In this document: piece after piece, positions 9,983 through 22,573 of the stretch | Position numbering within the stretch: position 1 is the first letter of the stretch | How the letters are laid out: the number at the start of each line of letters is the position of its first letter | DNA from: Okapia johnstoni | Taxonomy: Eukaryota; Chordata; Mammalia; Artiodactyla; Giraffidae | Length of the DNA stretch: 64,000 nt | Assembly: GCA_024291935.2 (NCBI GenBank) | Contig: CM044315.1 | Location: forward strand, 50,566,385 to 50,630,384 | Reading direction: 5' to 3' | The notes under the pieces: generated by a model | What the model saw: the letters and a program-made list of their open reading frames with translations, nothing else | Databases searched by the model: none | What the model was told of the DNA's origin: nothing | Position numbers and translations under genes: made by a program

Positions 9983-11535
9983 AAGTGCAAACTCTGGTCA
10001 TCCTGCAGCGGTGTCACCTCGTCTCCTGTGTCTGCGCTGCACTCCTCTCATAAATGCTCCGTGTATGGAACCCTGTATTCACGACCTTGTTGGCTTTGAT
10101 TTGCATGTTTTATACCAAAGCTTATACTGTAATATGTGAAGCCATCAGAAGTCGCAAGGGAATTGTTAATAACACGGAACATTTTTTATACTAAGACCTT
10201 CTGTTTGGTAATTCATTTTTAAAGAGAATGGCTTGGATGTTTTGAAAATGCTAGTGAATATGTTAATATTGTTTTAAATACTAGGTTAAAAATGATACAT
10301 TATTTAAACTAATAGCTCCTAATATATTTTTAAAATTACAACTAAAAGACTTCTGCAGGGAAAATTGGTAAGCAAAGTGAAAGAGAAGGTTTTAAAGTTT
10401 TCCCCACTCCCATTTGACAGTAAATCGGTAAAAGGAGGACTCCACTCCAGATTTTGCTGTAAGTATAGACTGTTTCCTATGAAACAAACTGTCAGTCCAT
10501 CCAGCCTTTACTACTTCGTCCTCTCTGACAAAGTGCCTTACTGGCTGTTTAATATCACCCAGCTTTTGTGGGCAAGTTTACAAACATTGTTTAAAAAAAA
10601 AAATCCTGCAATGTTTAGTGATTAAAATAAGTCTTCTTGCATTTGTTTTCCTCTTAGCTTACTGGTTGGAAACCACTTGTCATTTCACTATGTTTGATAG
10701 TCTCACTACATAGACTACATTTTGCAGCATAAACAATTTCCCTTGCGCCTAGTGGACGTTCATGAATGTGTACTACACGCAAGAAAAAAACCTGAAAGGA
10801 CACTTGTTGGGTTTGTTTGGTTTTTTTTTTACTAAAAGTGAATTTAAAATGTAATCTTTTCTATGATCAATCTTTGAAAATAAAATAGGTATAAGACTAC
10901 ATTTATCAGTGTTTTACACAAATTGGAAAGGGAAACTTTAAAAAAATCACAAAGGGAAACTTTACCCCCTGGAAAGGGTGCTCACAGATATCGTGTATTT
11001 TAAATGATTTATTGTCCATGAGTGTACTAAGTATGTTATTTCCATTCTCTAACTTTTGATATGAACTAGTCAGTTTACTCACGATACTTACTTTTTATTG
11101 TGCTAATATGAACAGGAAGATAATTTCTAATTCAGTTTTAAATAATTTTATTAGTACTGCTAACTTAAAATGAATTCGGTTTGTTACGCAGTGTTATAGA
11201 AAGAGTCCATAAAACAATCACCCTAAGGGAATGTCAGTCACACAGTGATAAGCTGTGAAAGCTTTGAGAATCAACTGTGTAAGTTACTAGCAGTTTATCT
11301 ACTATCATATTTAACTGTGACTTTGGATATTCTTTTATGCCAAAAACGAACTCACATGAGCACATGACAGTCTGAGCTCTGTAATCAGTGTGCTTCTGCT
11401 GTGCAGAAATATTAGGGACCTATTGTCTAAAAAGCTTTGATAACTGAAGTGTTTAATATTCACTGAGATATGTTGTTACTCATTGTTTTAAATCTGTTTT
11501 TTTCTTCTAATAAAGATTTAGATAAGAAAAAAAAC
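9983..11535 (+). other. SLC44A5: SLC44A5 3' UTR after exon B
   Basis: About 1.5 kb of AT-rich sequence after the stop with no recognised ruminant SINE insertion, which fits a retained untranslated region. The clearest poly(A) signal is AATAAA at 11509-11514, followed by a short A-run. A second AATAAA lies at 10879-10884. The extent is inferred. Confidence 0.65.
11509..11514 (+). terminator. SLC44A5: Probable SLC44A5 poly(A) signal
   Basis: AATAAA preceded by a T-rich stretch and followed within about 10 bases by an A-run. It is the last strong signal before intergenic repeats begin. Cleavage would be expected near 11525-11540. Confidence 0.6.
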
Positions 11536-13814
11536 TCTCTGCATTTTCATTTCTTTAAGCTAGAAAAACATACCTACTAGGACAAGATTTCCTCTGTATC
11601 AAATATCTTGATTTCTTTTAAAATCGAGATTTATCTTTAAAATGGTTTTTCACTTTTTCCTAGCTGTACGTTGATTGCCAAACCAAATAACTGATAATTT
11701 ATGTAAAGTAAGTAAGTCAAAGATAAATGGAGAAGAAATAGATTTTTTTTTTAAACCCAAACAATGGCCTAAATTAGTTAGTTGGTCTTTGTTTTTGAAT
11801 TTGCCAAAGGTTTTCTCAGTCCCTCTTTCGGTTTTGGCCAGTTTCATAAGAAGCAAATCTCATCAGTTTAAAGGCAGGGATAAGTTTACATAGTGTAAAG
11901 AACGTGAACACAAATTAACAATAGTTTTCTAAGGTGAGATTAAACATCACTATCACTGGTTTAGCTCAAGCTAAAAATTTTCTTAGGTTCAGATATTCCT
12001 TATCAAATATATGAGTCTATTGAATTACATATTAAATCTTCAAACTTAATTTTTCTTTAAAATTTAATGGGTTTCTTTAAATGAAAATATAATATTGCAG
12101 TTCTCAGGGTTATTTTAAAATGTCCTGTATCTAATAACATGTTTGTTAATATACTAATGGTTCTTTTCTTATTAAAAAAAAAAAAACTGTCATTTGATTT
12201 CCAGAAAAAATCCAAATCCTGATTTATATTTTAATAATAACTCCCACTTTTAGGTGATAAAGTATTGATCATATATGTAAATAAATTGTTTGAAATTGGA
12301 CTATGATTGATTTGATTTTTCTATGTGCCTAGAAAGTTTAAAAAGAGATTGTGACTCCACACAGTAAATTCACACTATTAGAAGTTCTGTGGGATCATCA
12401 GGTGTAATGCAGTTATTATTTAAACTAATATTAGAAAGCAGACTGCATGCAACAATTCCTTATTTTCTTTTACTATATAGCTGACCAGCACTCATTCCAA
12501 TGTATGTTCTTTCACTTTCACAAGTGGTGTCTCAGGAAATTGCTCTTAAACTCTAACCAGGCATAGCAATTATCTTCAGTATTATCTGGTTCTGGACTGA
12601 GGAACATGCTTTATAAATCAGTCTTTGTTGGCATAAGATACGGGGACAAAACTGAACTAAAATCATTATTGCAGACCATGGATATGAAATTGTGTCTTGA
12701 CATTTTTTCCAGTTTCTTGCAAATATTATTCTTAGATGTTTGTAAATGTTTGCGTTTTAAAATATACTATATATAAGTATATCATGATGAAATAAGTATA
12801 TATAAATAATTGATGAAATACATTACCAATATAGTAGGAATAAATTACTTCTCCAAAGTTACTTCTCATATACTATGTTTCTAGTCTTGGTGCTAAAATG
12901 GGTATTGACGACTACTCAGAACCTGAGTTGCTTCTGGTCCTTAGTGAATTAATCATAATCCCAAAACAAAGCCAACCCCAATTAAAACAAACAAATTCAT
13001 TTACTCATGAAAACTGAGTATCATTTCATGCAAGCCTTGGACATCTGGATGATGTCACAGTCACGGATCCTCTTAAAATTTATCAGGCCAAACTGAACTG
13101 TTCTCTTCTCCCCATTTACGACTTTGCAATTGCTTAAAATGAAACAGCCAAAATAGCATATAAACTGGCAATATCTTCTCTAATGGTTTCTGTGCTGGGA
13201 AGAATGAGGGCTGTTATGTGACACATTTAAAAGCAATCAATTCAATTTTACTATTTGAAGTCACTATTTTTTTAACACCTCAGATCTTTTTTTCCAGTCC
13301 TTTTTTCTACTGTATGATTCAGAATAATTTAAGCAAATGGATAAAACAATCTTGTGAATGAAGTAAAATGCCCATCTACCGCTGACTTAAAAATATGGAC
13401 ATCTTCATATTCTGGCCTTTTACTATACATGGTACTAAGAGCATTGCATTTTAACAAAGATGGGAGAGGCTTATCAAATGAAAAAAATGTTTACATTCTG
13501 CATATAAATTAAAGTGAGCCTGGACTTAATTCATTGTTAGATTAATCTTTAAATCTCCACATTCTTCCACCCAAATGGAAGGGTACACATGTGTGCAGTG
13601 CACAGGGAGAAGGAAATGAAGGTAAAATGTTGGGAAAAGCATTGGTGTCCAAGGAGAGAACAGAAAAAGTTGAGAATATATAAAAATATACCTGTAACAG
13701 CATCTAAGAGGGCAATGTTACAGGAAGTGGGGTGCCTTCTGAAGGCAATTCATAAATCTATTCAAAAAAGGAAACTCTAACAGATTTGAAGTCAGTAATT
13801 AAAAATATTTTTTA
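11536..13814. other. Intergenic AT-rich DNA
   Basis: No coding exon, RNA gene or ruminant repeat recognised. There is an A-run at 12174 and AT-rich tracts around 12760-12810. Confidence 0.5.
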
Positions 13815-15243
13815 GCTTTCCAGTAGCTGAGCTATTTTAAATCATAAAAATGATGCTGTTAAAGTGCTGCACTCAATATGCCAGCAAATTTGGAAAACCT
13901 CACCAGTGGCCACAGGACCCAAGACAGTCAGTTTTCATTCCAATACCAAAGAAGGGCAATGCCAAAGAACATGCAAACTACCGTACAATTCTGCTCATTT
14001 CACATGCTACCAAGATAATGCTCAAAATCCTTTAAGCTCTGCTTCAACAGTACATGAACTGAGAACTTCCAGGTGTACAAGCTGGATTTAGAAAAGGCAG
14101 AGGGACCAGAGATCAAATTGCCAGCATCCACTGGGTCATAGACAAAACAAGGGAATTCCAGAAAAACATCTGCTTAATTGACTTTGCTAAAGCCTTTGAC
14201 TGTTTGGATCACATCAAACTGGAAAATTTTTAAAGAGATGGGAATACTGGATCACCTTACCTGTCTCCTGAGAAACCTGTATGCAAGTCAAGAAGCAATA
14301 GTTACTGGACAGGGAACAACAACAGACTGGTCTAAATTGGGAAAGGAGTACAACAAGTCTTTATATTATCGCCCTGCTTATTTAACTTATATGCAGAATA
14401 CATCACACAAAATACCAGGCTGGATGAATCACAAGCTGGAATCAAGATTGCTGGGAGAATAACAACAACTTCAGATATGCAGATGATACCACGCTAATGG
14501 CAGAAAATGAAGAGGAACTAAAGAGCCTCTTGATGAGGGTGAGAGAGTGAAAAAGCCAGCTTAAAACTCAACATTCAAAAACTAAGATCATGCCACCTGG
14601 TCCCATCACTTCATGGTAAATAGATGGGGAAAAAGTGGAAGCAATGACAGATTTTACTTTCTGGGCTCCACAATCACTGCAGATGATGACTGTAGCCATG
14701 AAATTAAAAGACATTTGCTCCTTGGAAGAAAAGCTATGACAAACCCAGACAGCATATTAAAAAGCAGAGACATCACTTCACCAACAAAGGTCCATATAGT
14801 CAAAGCTATGGTTTTTTCAGTAGTCATGTACAGATGTGAGAGTTGGACCATAAAGAAGGCTGAGTGCCAAAAAACTGATGCTTTCAAACTGTGGTGCTGG
14901 AGAAGACTCTTGAGAGTCCCTTGGACTCCAAGGAGATCCAACCAATCAATCCTAAAGAAAATCAACCCTGAGTATTCATTGGAAAGACCGATGCTGAAGC
15001 TGAAGCTCCAATACTTTGGCCATCTGATGCAAAGAGCCAACTCATTGGAAAAGACCCTGATGTTGGGAAAGATCAAGGGCTGGAAGAGAAGGAGACAACA
15101 GAGGATGAAATGGTTGGATGTCATCACCGAATCAATTGACATGGATTTGCGCAAACTCTGGGAGATAGTGAAGGGTAGGGAAGCCTGGCGTGCTGCATTC
15201 CATAGGGTCACAAAGAGTGAGACACGACTTAGCAACTGAACAA
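13815..15243 (+). mobile_element. BovB (RTE) LINE, 5'-truncated, decayed
   Basis: Sense BovB from the region just before the reverse transcriptase (AAGTGCTGCACTCAATATGC) to the 3' end (GTGAGACACGACTTAGCAAC). Reverse-transcriptase landmarks are visible but broken by stops and frameshifts: the DF.KAFDCLDH segment near 14180, and GCAGATGATACCACGC for ADDTT near 14479. The longest intact stretch (14613-15239) is the C-terminal part after the polymerase. It is a dead fossil. Confidence 0.92.
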
Positions 15244-15354
15244 AAACAACAAGTAAACAGCATTGAAGCAGACTATGTTAAAATAAAACTATCACATAGA
15301 TGTATTTAGCCCAAACAAAAAAGAATGTTCTAATATGATTTATGATTAAGGGAT

Positions 15355-17514
15355 TAAAAAACATCTGGGGAAGATATAAAGATGGCAGAATATGAGAATA
15401 GAGAATTCACCCCATGAACCCATCAGAAATACATCTACATGTAGGAGAAATTCTCACTGAAAACTAATTGGAAACTGGAAGAAAGAATACTGTACAACCA
15501 AGCCTGTAAAAAAAGATCTACATGGAATCTTGTAGGAAATGAAGACATCATTCTGGGACCTGTGCTTTTTAGAGGGAACTAAGAAGAGAGAGATTACAGG
15601 GCAGAGATCATTCCTAAAAAATAAGTGGTTAAAAACCACATATTGGGGACCCCAAACTTGGGGTCAGCCACTGGGAAGATGAGTCCCCTTGACTGGGTGG
15701 AGACCAGTGGGTTAACAGGAAGGCTGTGAGAAATCAATTTATGAGTAGTGTGCATATCCCTTCCTCCCCAAACAGGGCAGAGAATGCAGATGGAAGCTGC
15801 ATGGGACACTGGCTGGTTTCTCCCAATGGCTGGTGTGAGCCCCAGCCTGAACTGAGCACTCACTCCAGATCTACTTGCTTCATGACAGAGCTCTACCCTA
15901 GGGTGAGAGCTGCTGTGGCTGAGGTGAGATCTCAGCTGTGAGGCATAGAAGTGGCTCAGACCTGGAACAGCATCTGAATGGGGTGGGGGCAGCCATTACT
16001 GGTGCTGACACAGGCATAGCATCAGAGGTCTTCCAAGTCTCTGCACCTAGGGCTGACAGCCCACACCGTGACCCATGCCAAGCACTGCACCATCCCCACT
16101 GGATCTACAGCACAAATCCACACTAGCACTAGAGTGAGTGCTGTGGTGGCCAAGAGAACTCAGTTGTGAGGGACAAAGGTAGGTCAGACCCAGACAGGCA
16201 TTCAAGTGGGCCGGGGCAGCCATTATGGTGCTTACACGGGCAGAGCATCAAAAGCAGTCTAGGTTGCTGACTGGCTAGGGCCAATATAGCTTGTGCCCAG
16301 ATGTATGGTGAGTGCCCAGACCAGTCCCTTCTGTTGCACCACTGCTCCCCTCTGGGGCCAAAGTGAAGGTTCTGGAAGTGGGGAGAGCACACACTTTAAA
16401 GGAAGGGAGTCAACTCAGACCTGAACCTCAGGGCTTCTGTTCTAGCACCTTTGGATCTACCTCCAGCCCCAGTAGGGTGGTGCTGACCACTGAGCAGAGG
16501 ATAAGCCCTAATTCACAACTGGATCTGGCCGGCGTCTCTCCATCTCCAGCCCTAAAAGTGAAAGTGAAGTCATTCAGTCGTGTTCAACTCTTTGAGACCC
16601 TATGGACTGTAGCCCGCCAGGCTCCTCCATCCATGGGATTTTCCAGGCAAGAATACTGGATTGGGTTGTCATTTTCTTCTCCAGGGGATCTTCTTGACCC
16701 AGGGATCGAACTCACATTTCCCACATTGCAGGCAGACTCTTTACCCTCTGAGCCACCAAGGAATCACATCTCCAGCCCTGCCTTCTACCAAAGTGAAAAC
16801 TGCCAGCACACACTGGGAGAAAACATAACTCGTGCTCATATCAGATCCTGTTCTCCAACCAAAGCAATGGAGCTCACATAGACTGTATTAGGGGAGCTCC
16901 CACACAAGGACACCCCTTCAAGACTGCAATTGGTAACTAACTCTTTCGCCTAATTTCATAGAGACAGAGGAATTTGTTTTAACTGAAGGAATAAGAGAAA
17001 AACCCAGGAAAACAAAGTAATAAAACAGAAATAAACAATTGACCAGATAGAGTTCAAAGCATTACTAAAAAAAATGCTAACCAAATTCAGGAGAAGAATA
17101 TATGAACACCATGAGAATTTTAACAAGGAACTAGAAAATAAAAAAAAAAATCTAGTCAGAACTGAAGAATAGCTGAAATGAAAAAGACACTAAAAGGAAT
17201 TAACAGCAGACAAGGTGATACAAAAGAGTGCACCAGTGATCTGGAAGATGGAATAACGGAATTCACCCAGTTAGAACAGCAAAAAAAATGAGAATAGTTT
17301 AAGGGACTTATACGACAAAATCAAGTATATTAACATTCACATTATAGGGTCCTGAAAGTGAAAGAGAGAGGAAAATGGGTCAAGAATTTGATGAAATTAT
17401 GGCAGAAAACAACCTGAACCTGAAAAAGGAAGAAGCCTATCCAGGTACTGCAAGTACAGAGGGTCTCAAACAGGATGAATCCAAACAAATGCACACAAAG
17501 ATATATCATAATTG
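15355..17514 (+). mobile_element. Ruminant L1, 5' UTR and ORF1 start
   Basis: From GGGGAAGATATAAAGATGGC the sequence has the style of a ruminant L1 5' region: GC-richer, repeated GGTGAGAGCTGCTGTGGC-like units at 15,900-16,350, then an A-rich strand with AACCCAGGAAAACAAAG and ORF1-like stretches (GAACACCATGAGAATTTTAA; TGGAAGATGGAATAACGGAA). It is interrupted by a Bov-tA at 16554-16766 and stops at 17514. ORF1 is not intact. Confidence 0.7.
16541..16779 (-). mobile_element. Bov-tA SINE with 13-bp TSD inside L1
   Basis: Antisense Bov-tA occupying 16554-16766. The direct repeat CATCTCCAGCCCT flanks it at 16541-16553 and 16667+100 (16767-16779). Removing the SINE and one repeat rejoins the L1 5' UTR. 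It is therefore younger than the L1. Confidence 0.93.
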
Positions 17515-17722
17515 TGTGCCTAGTCACTCAGTTGTGTCCAACCCTTTGTGACCCCATGGACTGTAGCCTGCCAAGCTCCTCTGCCCATGTGATTCTCCAA
17601 GCAAGAATACTGGAGTGGGTGGCCATTTGCTTCTCCAGGTGATCTCCTCAACCCAGGAATTGAACCCGTGTCTCCTGCATTGGCAGGTGATTCTTTACCA
17701 CTGAGCCCCCCAGGAAGCCCAT
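17515..17722 (-). mobile_element. Bov-tA SINE
   Basis: Antisense Bov-tA from CTAGTCACTCAGTTGTGTCC to CCCCCCAGGAAGCCC. On its left is L1 ORF1-region sequence and on its right L1 3'-end sequence, so the flanking L1 pieces do not join in register. No clear target-site duplication. Confidence 0.9.
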
Positions 17723-18050
17723 ACAATGGTATATTACTCAGCCAAAAAAAATGAACTCCTGCCATTTGCAGCAATATGGATAGACATAGAGAATATTATA
17801 CTTAGTGAAGTAAGTCAGACAAATATTACAGGATATCACTTATATGTGGAATCTAAAAAGTAATACAAATGAAACTATATATAAACAAAACAGAAACAGG
17901 CTCATAAACACAGAAAAAAAACTTATGTTTATGAAAGTTAAGAGCGAGTGGGGAAGGACAAATAAGAAGTATGGGATTAACAGATATATGTAAAATAGAT
18001 AGGCAACAATGATTTACTGTATATTGCAGGGAATTATACCCAATATAATA
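17723..18050 (+). mobile_element. L1 3' end fragment
   Basis: L1 ORF2 C-terminus/3' UTR phrases: ATGGTATATTACTCAGCC, GAAGTAAGTCAGACAAA, CACTTATATGTGGAATCTAA and GGGAATTATACCCAATATAA. Followed by a TG/TA microsatellite. Confidence 0.85.
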
Positions 18051-18079
18051 ATGTGTGTGTGTGTGTGTATATATATATA

Positions 18080-18127
<48 letters not shown>
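18051..18127. repeat. (TG)n(TA)n microsatellite
   Basis: Compound run of TG, TA, TG and TA dinucleotides at the 3' end of the L1 fragment. Likely length-polymorphic. Confidence 0.95.
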
Positions 18128-18151
18128 ATATCCTATAATAGAATACACTCT

Positions 18152-18363
18152 GCAAAAAGACCAAAGTGAAAGTGAAAATCACTCATATCTGACTCTTTGC
18201 AACCCCATGGACTATACAGTCCATAGAATTCTCTAGGCCAGAATACTGGAGGCAGTAGACTTTTCCTTCTCCAAGGGATCTTCCCAAACCAGGGATCAAA
18301 CCCAGGTCTTCTGCATTGCAGGAGGATTCTTTACCAGCTGAGCCATGAAGGAAGCAAAAAGAC
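18152..18363 (-). mobile_element. Bov-tA SINE with 10-bp TSD
   Basis: Antisense Bov-tA at 18162-18353, more diverged than most others here. The direct repeat GCAAAAAGAC lies at 18152-18161 and 18354-18363. Confidence 0.88.
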
Positions 18364-18821
18364 TAAGTCATCATGCTATTCAACTGAAAGAAATACAATA
18401 TTGTAAATAAACTCAACTTCAGATTTTAAAATCACATAGTCATCTCAATAGATGAAATAAAAGCATTTGGCAAAACTCAACATCTGATCATGATTAAGAA
18501 CTCTCATCAAAGCTGTTACAAAAGAAACACATCCTAATATAATTAAGGCAAACCCACAGCTAATATCATACTCAGCAGTGAAACTTGAAAGCCATTCCTA
18601 TAGAATCAGATACAAGACAAGGATGCCCACTCTCATCATTTCTATTTAACATAGCATTGCAAGTTCTAAACACAGCAGTCAGAGAAGAAAAAGAAATAAA
18701 ATGCATCCAAATTGGGAGGGAAGAACTAATAAATTACTTCAGTGAAGTTGCACTATATAAGATTAATATACAGAAATCTGTTGCTTTTCTATATATAAAC
18801 ATAAAATATTGTGAGCCTTAA
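18364..18821 (+). mobile_element. L1 ORF2 reverse-transcriptase fragment
   Basis: L1 ORF2 piece. The frame at 18585-18821 reads [20 protein letters not shown], the conserved R.GCPLSP.LFN..LE.L block of L1 reverse transcriptases, followed by KEIKCIQIG. It ends abruptly where a BovB begins. Non-functional. Confidence 0.88.
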
Positions 18822-20272
18822 GAAGCATTACTACAAACAAAGCTAGTGGAGGTGATGGAAATCCAGCAGAGCTATTTCAAATCCTAACAGATGATGCTGT
18901 TAAAGTGCTGCACTCAATATATCAGCAAATTTGGGAAATTCAGCAGTGGCCAGAGGACTGGAAAAAGTCAGGTTTTCATTCCAATTTTGAAGAAGGGCAA
19001 TGACAAACAATGTGCAAACTACCAAATTCTCCAAGATAGGCTTCAACAGAAAGTGAAGTGAAAACTTCCAGATGGTAAAGCTGGATTTAGAAAAGGCAGA
19101 AGAACCAGAGATCAAATTGCCAACATCTGTTGAATCATAGAAAAAGCAAAAGAATTCCAGAAGAACATCTACTACTGCTTAATTGACTACTCTAAAGCCT
19201 TTGACTGTATGGATCACAACAAACCGTGGAAAATTCTTAAAGAGATGGGAATGCCAGATCAACTTACCTGCGTCCTGAGAAATCTGTATGTGGGTCAAGA
19301 AGCAACAGTTAGAACCAGACCAGGAACAACGTACTGTTTTCAAACTGGGAAAAGAGGACATCAAAGCTATATATTGTCACCCTACCTATTTAACTTATAT
19401 GCAGAGTACATCATACGAAATACTGGGCCTGATGAAGCATGAGCTTGAATCAAAATTGCTGGGAAAAATATCAATATCATCAGATAGGCAGATGACACCA
19501 CTCTTATGGAAGAAAGCAAAGAGGAACTAAAGAGCTTCTCGATGAGGGTCAAAGAGGAGGGTGAAAAAGCTGGCTTAAAACTCAACATTCAAAAAACTAA
19601 GATCATGGCATCCAGTCCCACCACTTCAGGACAAATAGAAGGGAAATAATGAAAACAGTAACAGACTTTATTTTCTTGGGCTCCAAAAATCGCTGCAGAT
19701 GGTGACTGTAGCCATGAAATTAAAAGAAGCTTGCTCCTTGGAAGAAAAACTATGACGAACCTAGACAGTTTATTAAAAAGCAGAGACATTGTTTTGCCAA
19801 CAAAGGTCCATCTAGTCAAAGCTATGATTTTTCCAGGAGCCATGTACGGATGTGAGAGTTGGACTATAAAGAAAGGTGACCACCAAAGAATTGATGCTTT
19901 TGAACTGTGGTGTTGGAGAAGACTCTTGAGAGTCCCTGGACTGCAAGGAGATCCAACCAGTTAATCCTAAAGGAAATCAGTCCTTAATATTCATTGGAAG
20001 GACTGATGCTGAGGCTGAAACTCTAATACTTTGGCCACCTGATGCGAAGAACTGACTCATTGGGAAAGACCCTGATGCGATGCTGGGTAAGATGGAAGGT
20101 GGGAGGAGAATGGGATGATAGAGGATGAGATGGTTGGATAGCATCAGCGACTCAATGGACATGAGTCTGAGCAAGCTCTGGGAACTGGTGATCGACAGGG
20201 AAGCCTGGCGTGCTGCAGTCCATGGGTCACAAAGAGTAGGACATGACTGAGCGACTGAATTGAACTGAACCG
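18822..20272 (+). mobile_element. BovB LINE copy 2, 5'-truncated
   Basis: Sense BovB starting at AAGCATTACTACAAACAAAG just upstream of the polymerase and running to the 3' terminal ACTGAATTGAACTGAACC. Decayed frames show PDQLTCVLRNLYVGQEATVR and, further on, MYGCESWTIKK and LWCWRRLLRVP, typical of the BovB polyprotein after the polymerase. Multiple frameshifts. Confidence 0.93.
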
Positions 20273-21534
20273 GACAATTGCATTCATTTCACATGCTAAT
20301 AAGGTTATGCTCAAAATCCTTCAAACTAGGCTTCAGCAGTATGTGAAAAGAGAACTTCCAGATGCATAAGCTGGGTTTATAAAATGCAAAAGAACCAGAG
20401 ATCAAATTGTTCACATTCATTGGATCATAGAGAAAGCAAGGGAATTCCAGTAAAATATCTACTTCATTGTCTACACTAAAGCCTTTGACTGTGCGGGTCA
20501 CAACAAACTTTGGAAAATTATTAAAGAGATGGGGATACCAAACCACCTTACCTGTCCCCTGAGAAACCTGTATGCAAGTCAAGGAGCAGAAGTTAGAACT
20601 GAACATGGAACAACTGACTGGTTCAAAATTGGGAAAGGAATATGACAAGGCTATATATTGCACCCTGCTTATTTAACTTATATGCTGAGTGCATCATGTG
20701 AAATGCCAGGCTGGATGAATCACAAGCTAGGATCAAGACTGCCAGGAGACATATAAATTACTTCAGATATGCAGATGATACCACTCTAATGGCAGAAAAT
20801 GAAGAGGAACTAAAGAGCCTTTTGAGGAGGGTGAAAGAGGAAAGTGAAAAAGCTGGCTTAAAACTCAGCGTTCAAAAACTAAGATCATGGCATCCAGTCC
20901 CATCACTTCATGGCAAACAGATAGGGGAAAATTGGAAATAGAGACAGATTTTATTTTCTTGGGCTCCACAATCACTGTGAATGGTGACTACAGCCAGGAA
21001 ATGAAAAGAAGCTTGCTCTTTGGAAGAAAAGCTATGAGAAACCTAGACAGCATATTAAAAAGCAGAGATGTCACTTTGCTGATAAAGGTCCATATAGTCA
21101 AAGCTATGGTTTTTCCAGTAGTCATGTACGGATGTGAGAGCTGGACCATAAAGAAGGCTGAGCACCAAAGAACTGATGCTTTTAAACTGTGGTGTTGGAG
21201 AAGACTCTTGAGAGTCCCTTGGACTGCAAGGAGATCAAACCAGTCCATCCTAAAGGAAATCAGTTCTGAATACTCATTTGAAGCTCCAATACTTCGGCCA
21301 CCTGATGTAAAAAGCTGACTCACTGAAGAAGACCCTGATGCTGGGAAACACTGAAGGAAAACACTGAAGAGGAGAGCATAGGAAGAGATGTTTAGATAGC
21401 ATCACTGACTCAATGGACATCAGTTTAAGCAAACTCTGGGAGTTAGTGAAGGACAGGGCAGCCTGGTGTGGTAGTCCATGGGGTATTCCATGGGGTCACA
21501 AAGAGTCAGACACAACTCAGTGACTGAACAACAA
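20273..21534 (+). mobile_element. BovB LINE copy 3, head-to-tail with copy 2
   Basis: A second BovB begins directly after the 3' end of copy 2, internally at ATTTCACATGCTAATAAGG, and runs to TCAGTGACTGAACAACAACC. The frame at 20887-21318 gives FIFLGSTITVNGDYSQEMKR, MYGCESWTIKKAEHQRTDAF and [20 protein letters not shown]. Broken upstream. Confidence 0.93.
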
Positions 21535-22320
21535 CCATGGAGAGAGTGTGGAGAAAACAGAACACTCTTGCACTGTTGGTAGGAACGTAAATTGATACAG
21601 CCACTATGGAAGATGGTATGGAGATTCTTTAAAAAACTAGGAATAAAGCCACCATATAAAGCAATCCCACTCCTAGGCATATACCCTGAGGAAACAAAAA
21701 TTGAAAAAGACACATGTATCCCATTGTTCACTGGAGCACTATTTACAATAGCTAGAACATGGAAGCAACCTAGATGTCCATCAACAGATGAATGGATAAA
21801 GAAGTTGTAGTACATATACACAATGGAATACTACTCAGCCATGAAAAGAAACTCATTTGAGTCAGTTCTGATGATGTGGATGAACTTAGAACCTATCATA
21901 CAGAATGAAGTAAGTCAGAAAGAGGAAGATAAATATCATATTCTAATGTATATATACAGAATCTAGAAAAATGGTACTGAAGAATTTATTTACAGGGCTG
22001 CAATGGAGAATCAGACATTGAAAATAGGCTTATGGACATGGGGAGAGGGGAGGAGAAGGTGAGATGTATGGAAAGAGTAACTTGGAAACATACATTACCA
22101 TATGTAAATATATAGCCAATGGGAATTTGCTATATGGCTCAGGAAACTCAAATAGGGGCTCTGCATTAACCTAGAAGGGTAGGATGGGGAGGGAGATGGG
22201 AGGGAGGTTCGAAAGGGAGGGGATATACATATACTATGGCTGATTCATGTTGAGGTTTAACAGAAAACAATAAAAGTCTGTAAAGCAACTATCCTTCAAA
22301 GAAAAAATTTTTTTTTAATT
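21535..22320 (+). mobile_element. Ruminant L1 3' end
   Basis: L1 ORF2 C-terminal region (CACTGTTGGTAGGAACGTAA; TCCCACTCCTAGGCATATAC; GATGAATGGATAAAGAAG) and 3' UTR with the ruminant-specific ending ATGGCTGATTCATGTTGAGG and ACAATAAAAGTCTGTAAAGC, then an A/T-rich tail. It follows BovB copies 2 and 3, with part of ORF2 missing relative to the piece at 18364-18821. Confidence 0.9.
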
Positions 22321-22333
22321 TTAAAAATGAGAC

Positions 22334-22573
22334 CTAATCAAACTTGGGCTTCCGCAATGGCTCAACGTGTAAAAAATCTGCCTGCAGTGCAGAATACACA
22401 GGAGACTCAGGTTCGATCCCTGGGTTGGGAAGATCCCCTGGAGAAGGCAATGACAACCCACTCCAGTATTCTTGCCTGGAAAATCCTACGGACAGAGGAA
22501 CCTGATGGGCTACAGTCCATGGGATTGCAAGGAGTTGGACACGACTGAGCAACTAACACTTCTAATCAAACTT
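22334..22573 (+). mobile_element. Bov-tA SINE with 12-bp TSD
   Basis: Sense Bov-tA at 22346-22561 (GGGCTTCCGCAATGGCTCAA to GAGCAACTAACACTT). The direct repeat CTAATCAAACTT is at 22334-22345 and 22562-22573. Confidence 0.95.

Noticed and set aside
14613..15239. 208-codon open frame, the longest in the window
   Set aside because: It is the C-terminal part of a BovB translation (RCESWTIKKAE, LWCWRRLLRVP, KGREAWRAAFH). The polymerase upstream is broken, so it is listed as a mobile element, not a gene.
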